Assembly (NCBI GenBank): GCA_000611775.1
Contig: KK106983.1
Coordinates: forward strand, 2,166,808 to 2,230,807
Origin: Umbilicaria muhlenbergii
Lineage: Eukaryota; Ascomycota; Lecanoromycetes; Umbilicariales; Umbilicariaceae
Direction of reading: 5' to 3'
Length of the DNA: 64,000 bases
Positions 58,563 to 64,000 of the stretch are shown here, piece after piece. The stretch's first letter is position 1. Each line of letters starts with the position of its first letter. Position numbers and translations under genes: made by a program. Below the pieces are notes generated by a model. It saw only the letters and a list, made by a program, of their open reading frames with translations, ran no database searches and was not told where the DNA came from.

Positions 58563-59217
58563 ATGCGACTCTCCTATTGGGCATTTCTCGGCTTCCTATT
58601 TCAAGTTGCTCCTCTCAGCTTGGCAGTCCCAGTCAACGATATTCATATAGCTCGTCGAAGCAATGTCTGCGCTAATGTTCCAAATCACGTCGCTGGAACG
58701 TGAGTCCCCTCCACTATCCCCCTTCCCACCTGAAGATATCTAGCAGCTGACTCCCCACGGTTCTAGGCTCTTATCCCGCAGCGCTCTCTCTACCATCCCC
58801 AGTCTCTCCCCACGCACCAAAGATGTGAACGGCGTCGTCAACTCCATGATCTGGTGCGCGGCAGGCAGTCGGACTTACATAGTTACGACGCTCAAACCGG
58901 CGGTGGAAGGAGTGGCCATCATGGCGCTCCTTAAAGCAGCCACCGGCGCCATAATCACACACATCAGAGTGCACGGGGACGGCCTCATCCCCGGTGGTGA
59001 GTTCGATTGGGCTGGCGAGGAGGGCGCTGGCCTCACTATGCTGAATGCGAACAGTCACCAATTGACGTGGGGGGTGATGGGCGCGGCACTTCATGTGCTG
59101 CTTGAGGAGATGAGTAGGCTGGCGGTTGGGGGGGCGGTGGGGTATTTCACTATTGTGGATGGGGATACGCAGGTTGGGACGGGGAAGATTTATGATGGGT
59201 GGATGGCTTCGCCGTAG
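58563..59217 (+). CDS. Small secreted protein, family A member 2
   Basis: Exons 58563-58699 and 58767-59217 give 195 aa. Signal peptide MRLSYWAFLGFLFQVAPLSL; mature region begins near VPVNDIH. It shares with the 48.9-kb gene the first-exon length (137 nt), the intron position inside AG-T-L, and the C-terminal pattern NSHQLTWGVMGAALHVLLEE / GYFTIVDGDTQVGTG. Cysteines are at NVC and WC. No known domain. The second exon runs from C-rich to G-rich. Confidence 0.75.
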
Positions 59218-62200
59218 AAGTGCGGGTTCGGGGGATTTACGACTTGAGAGGGTAAGTTGGTGCGAATAAGCAGGTACGGTTCTATCGGCTACTCTACTGG
59301 GCCAATACCCAAAATTCGAAGTTGCGGACGTCTGGGCTTGGGAGCTGTCATCTACCGAACGTTGCCACTGGTTTCGGCTCTGGGAGTTGGCGTTTTATGG
59401 GATAGGTCTTGGCGTACGGGCTTGCTGCGTATTACGAACAGTAGGAATTGAAGACTGCAACGCGGACGTAAGGGGTTGCGGGTCTCCCCTCCCCTCTGGA
59501 CGAAAGGTGTGCATGTAATGGGTCGGATAATTGGTTGGGTCGATCTCGATGGAAGTACACGTCATGATATACGTAATGGGATCATATTTTGACGAAATTG
59601 TTCTCCTATCTGTATGTACTTCGCCTGAGCCCACGTGACTGAGTTATCGCTGAGACTAGGTTTAGAGCAGTATTACACGCCTATTGTACCACGATTTTTC
59701 TAGATTTAACGACCCGAGCAATACACCCCTGACACAATGTGCGGCCCTCCACCGTCCCACACCCGCTGCCCACTCATCGTTCTGCAAGCCATCCTGTGTA
59801 AACACTCTCTGCGGCTCCATTGTTGAATGCGTGTTTGTCGTGTGCAAGGTTGAATCAATGCATCGACAGAGATCGGGAACATCAATCGGTATTGCTGCCG
59901 TTATCGATAGGTGGCGAAGGGATGAGATGTAGAACTCCACGGTCGGACGATTGTGGGGACCTCCGGTGGGCAGGAATGCGATCGTTCACCGTGCAGTTGG
60001 GCAGTTGGAAATATTCATGGAAGAAAGGCAAATGTGGAATGATATGCAACCACGTCGATAGTATGTGAAGCACGGTTTCTATCTCCTTTCGCGTTCATAC
60101 TATCGACGTTCGTGGACTGGTCGTCACCCTTCTCTTGTTCACTAGAAGGAAGTGGTGCTTCTGACCTTGATACCAGCTTTGATTATCATTTGGTTCGATC
60201 GGAAGTCGGTAAGATTTTGCCTGGAAAGAGCAGAGGCTCACATGAGTCTCGTTCAATTCCCATCCTCTTTCCTTGCCCTCCGTTTCTCCAATACTCTTAC
60301 TTCATCTGAAGCCTGCATCATTTTGTGGCATCAGGATCGTCCTGGGCTCCTTCGCTTTGAGCCTTGCACTAACCGTCAAAATTGTCGTCAAAGTTGATTC
60401 ACCTGCTGTTGTATGGTGATGAAACATGTTCAACGGCATTGATTGCCGTAGATCATGGTTGCCAGCAAGCTTGTTGGGGACTTGTGATACTTCAACATAG
60501 AGGCACCAATCTCATATGGTTCAGCTGCATCATCGCGGTCCCCACTTTTTCACTGACAAAGTGCTCAGCATTCTTGCTTTGAGTGGTTGAGCTGGGTCTT
60601 GTCTCTTCGTCGTTCGAGACTAGTCTGGTCTTTCCAGGACACTCGTCCTTTCAACATCATCGACTTTTGTATATTAGCCGGCGCTTAATTGATTGTCAGA
60701 AGGGTAACAAGAAGAGAGAGCAGAAGCCTGTGAAAGGCAATGACCACACAAACCCCGGGCTTGGCGGGTGTAGCAGGCTGAATTTGTTGTGGAACTAGTG
60801 ACTTGCTGTCATCGTCTTCCTGGAGCTCTTCAAAGGCAGATGTCATTGCCATCAATACCGTTAAGCATACTCCTTTACCAGCCGTGACCTATAAGAGTTC
60901 TCAGGTGAGCCATCATTATACAAATAATGTTCTTGTGAGCTTGTCTTGGCTTCCCCTTATAAGATGAGGGTACTAGTCATCAGCACTGCGTAGAAGTGCA
61001 AGTTCATCGCTGATATTCCCTCTCTTTCTGATTTCAGGCATGTCAAGCCTTTATCCTGAGTCATGAGCTTGTTCTAGGTCTTGCCTCTTGATCATGAGCT
61101 GCCCTTTTATGACTCAGGTCCAGGTCAGGAGGATGTAAGGAGGATGAAGGTTAAGTAAGATTGAGTTGATGCTGACAGTCTACTCACAACACGATGACAC
61201 TTCCATCAAGGCCAGGAGCTTCTTGGAGGTACAGGCTGACCCACTGATGCGGTCAGTGTGTGAATGCTGACCTCTGGGGCCAGTCAACGGGAGGGACCCG
61301 TTTGCGTTCAATCGAACCCATGATTGTAGGAAGTCGTGAAAAGCACGGCGGGGACGGAAGATGATGATACGGTTGTACGTTTGAATGTTTAAGCTTGCAG
61401 GTAGCAAAACAATCTTTCAACGAACACCTTGAGCTTTGCCTTCCCACCGCTATCACTCTCCAATAGTCTTGAGTTCTAACCAGGATCCAGATATCCCATC
61501 TCCTCTCCCTAACGGTCTCATCAACATCATCTTGAAGCTTTGTGTCTAAGCAGATGCATGAGAGGGCAAGGGCGCCGAGGGGGACAAAGGAAGAGGAGCT
61601 GCCATAGTGGTGTTTTCTGCTTGAATGTGTAAGTTATAGTGCCATGTCATCGAGGTAAGGAACTGAAACTTACAGAGAGTTCAGCGAGCAGCCTAAAATG
61701 TATCGCGTGCACTTTGCACAAGCCTTAGTTATGAGTCCCTCAGGGGATGTCCACGTTGATCATAGCTTATCAAATTGCTGCAGTACGTGTAGGACATAGC
61801 AATCCTTTTCTCATAAAGTATAAAGCGTCTCGCGAGACTGATGAGAATGACACGAAAACAGCTTTCTCCTGATTCCCTCAATTTTGTTGCCTTTCCGACG
61901 TCTTATGCTTCCTTAGACCAGTTCCACGTGGTTTGGTTAAAGCTAAGACGTCAACCTGCAGTCGCATGGATCGAGAATAGCCTGAATGTTTCTTGCTCCT
62001 TATCTTTCTCCTGGTGTTTCGGAAATGGCTACTTCGATGCCTGGATCAACAGTAACAAATTCTCCCTGAACTCATCTCCATGATTGTTTCTCCAAACTCG
62101 GGCAAATCTACCAGTGTTCTGTAAATCAGCGAAAGGGATCTGCGTATTGCACTGTTACAAAAACCTCAAGTCTTTCTGGCATTCCGATTCCAGATTCATC

Positions 62201-64000
62201 TCACGCGAGAATCTAATATTTCCAAGCATTGATACTGAGATGGTTGATAACGCCTGGCCGCAAAGAAAGATGAACTAAATCAATCTTTTTATTCTGATAT
62301 TAGTTGTTCTTTTAAAAATAGAGTGTGCATCTTGTACTCATTGCAGGCTGTTGCGGCGTGTTTCTTATTTATAGGTGCCTCTGGATGCAGATCAACCCTC
62401 TTAGCTTCCTATCGGTGAGGCTCGGAAATCTGACATAGTCAGTCAATGTCAAGATGCTAATGCAATCACTGCTGCTTCGGAACTTTACCTTCTATCTCAA
62501 AGCCACATTGCTACTAAAGCTTGCAGTGAACTGCATAGCTTCTCCAGAACTCCCAAAATAATGGGAAGCAAACCCTCAGTCGTAAAGCACCATCTACTTC
62601 ATCCTGAAGCGCCGTCCTCCTCCACTCCACCCACGAGGTTGTTGCTTCTCTATCAAGAAAAGTAACTTTACCGGCGGCATTCTTTCAGCTGGCCTTGTGA
62701 TATACGATGATTGGCTCATCGGGAGTGACGGATGACCTGCATATCAATCTTGACAATAATCTCCATCTCTTGCTTGCTCTTTGCATTCTAGCATTACATT
62801 TGCACTAGAGGATTGCTGCGTGGTTTCAGTATCTTGCGATGTCAATGCGCTGTCAATTTCCAGGCGCTTTTGCTTCACCTCTGCTTTATTGCCCCTTTCT
62901 GTCTTTCTCCGTCTTGGGAGGAAGTGTCGCATCTACTTGTGCCAATATATTAGGTTGCTTTGTTGGTTGGCGTCCATGTCTTCAGGCCTTGGTGCCCTTC
63001 ACCAGTGTTTCGTTCTTGACAATCAAAAATCGTCTCTCTTCACTTCTGATGCTCGTGTTGGTAGCTTAGAAGAAGGAAAATGGATAACTCTCTCAAATCT
63101 CGACGGATACTCTGCGTGAGACTTACTAAGCGCATGTTCGCGGACACTTGACTCTGGGATGGTGAGGGCGATGAGTGCCATACACGTTGAGATGTGCTGT
63201 CTCAAAAAGCAACTCAACAAATAACAGAGGCAAGCCTGACTTCTCATCTTCAAGAAAATCTGAATTCTCAACGGGAAACTTATTCATAGTATCACTCAAG
63301 CCAAAACCAGGTAAAAGGCAATCGCGGCCAGTGCGAGGTAGCTGTCTTGTAATACTATACAAACACCATATCATGAAAAGCAGACAACAACTCCCCCTCA
63401 CACAGGCCAGCGCCCCCGCTGGCGAGTTGACTCTACCCTGAATCGAACTCTCAACCAGACACAAAGGAGGACGCTGGGTCCCGTCTGAGTCGTCAGAAAT
63501 TGGTCGGTCAGGAAAGACGTCTCGTTCATTGGATGAAGAGCGAGTCTTCCTGAGGAAAACCCTGCTCTTATACACGAGCCTGACTAAGCTGAGCTAATCT
63601 ACATTCGGGAGTCCCCTACCAACACTTTATACCGGGGAGGGCAAGGTCTGATGTTGAATGCTCATGCCACGGTAATTGATTCTTGAAGAATATCAGTCTT
63701 GATTGTAAATGGTCGATGTTGGTTTTAGAATGAGAAGGTCCTCGTTCTTGTTATTTTTATCCATTCCCAAGCATATTCACTGCTTGCCTCCACCTGCTTG
63801 CAAAGTGCCCTTGTACCTCATACTGAATTACAGCGTTGAGATTTGCTAATGCTTAGCCTCTGTGTTGTGAACCCCAACAGAGCAACCATCGCTCTTCGCG
63901 GCCTTAAAGCTGATCGGTAGATGCAGGCAGCATAGGTAGAGGTTCGCAGTTTCATGGCATCAAAAGCCATGATGGGAGACATCTGAGATCTTGCCCAATT
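59218..64000. other. Gene-poor terminal stretch
   Basis: Nearly 4.8 kb with no gene I can support. Frames are short, without domains, and the sequence is comparatively A/T-rich from 60.1 kb on. It contains copy 2 of a dispersed repeat (63305-63345). It may hold long untranslated or non-coding transcripts, or decayed DNA. Confidence 0.45.
63305..63345. repeat. Dispersed repeat, copy 2
   Basis: Same AAAAGGCAATCGCGGCCAGT core, extended by GCGAGG, as at 36018-36058. On the minus strand it encodes LALAAIAF followed by a stop, so any former signal-peptide gene here is dead. Confidence 0.7.

Overview
The window is nuclear DNA of a filamentous ascomycete (Pezizomycotina). The evidence is the gene set (fungal Spt8, Cti6, Hsv2, Cdc11-type septin, RTA1 and Bot1/mS45 families, and a Zn(II)2Cys6 factor), short 46-100 nt introns with GT..CTRAC..AG signals, and WD40, septin and CorA-like genes in fungal form. 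No order or genus can be fixed from sequence alone. I rebuilt exon structures by hand from splice signals and reading-frame continuity; exon coordinates are given in each gene entry.

Layout. 0-26 kb is a conserved, gene-dense block: spt8 (SAGA), a DUF7918-type protein, doa1 (Cdc48/ubiquitin cofactor), a broken GC-rich membrane-protein gene, cti6 (Rpd3L histone deacetylase), a disordered conserved protein, an ALY/Mlo3/Yra1 mRNA-export factor, a STRAP WD40 protein and a membrane steryl-ester hydrolase. 26.4-43.9 kb is an accessory, decaying stretch with relics of a coiled-coil gene, an F-box gene, a Zn(II)2Cys6 regulator and, divergent from it, a sugar transporter. It also holds two inverted copies of a Ser/Thr-rich membrane protein (one whole, one broken), minisatellites and tandem duplications differing mainly by transitions. 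43.9-59.2 kb returns to live genes: RTA1-like, CorA-like (one apparent 1-nt frame break), a small secreted protein, hsv2, septin cdc11/aspA, BAX-inhibitor bxi1, mitoribosomal mS45, and a second member of the secreted family. 59.2-64 kb has no gene I can support.

Functional links: Spt8, Cti6 and the ALY-type factor cover SAGA recruitment, histone deacetylation and mRNA export. hsv2 and cdc11 are divergent over about 390 bp. The broken regulator and broken transporter are head-to-head neighbours, as in a former sugar-use or metabolite module.

Most unusual signal: nearly every very GC-rich block (in doa1 twice, the 11-12 kb relic, cti6, the ALY gene, RTA1, and more weakly elsewhere) switches sharply from C-rich to G-rich along the + strand, whichever strand the gene is on. 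In coding sense the 5' half uses codons ending in C and the 3' half codons ending in G. I know no standard explanation for this and rank it as the main finding.
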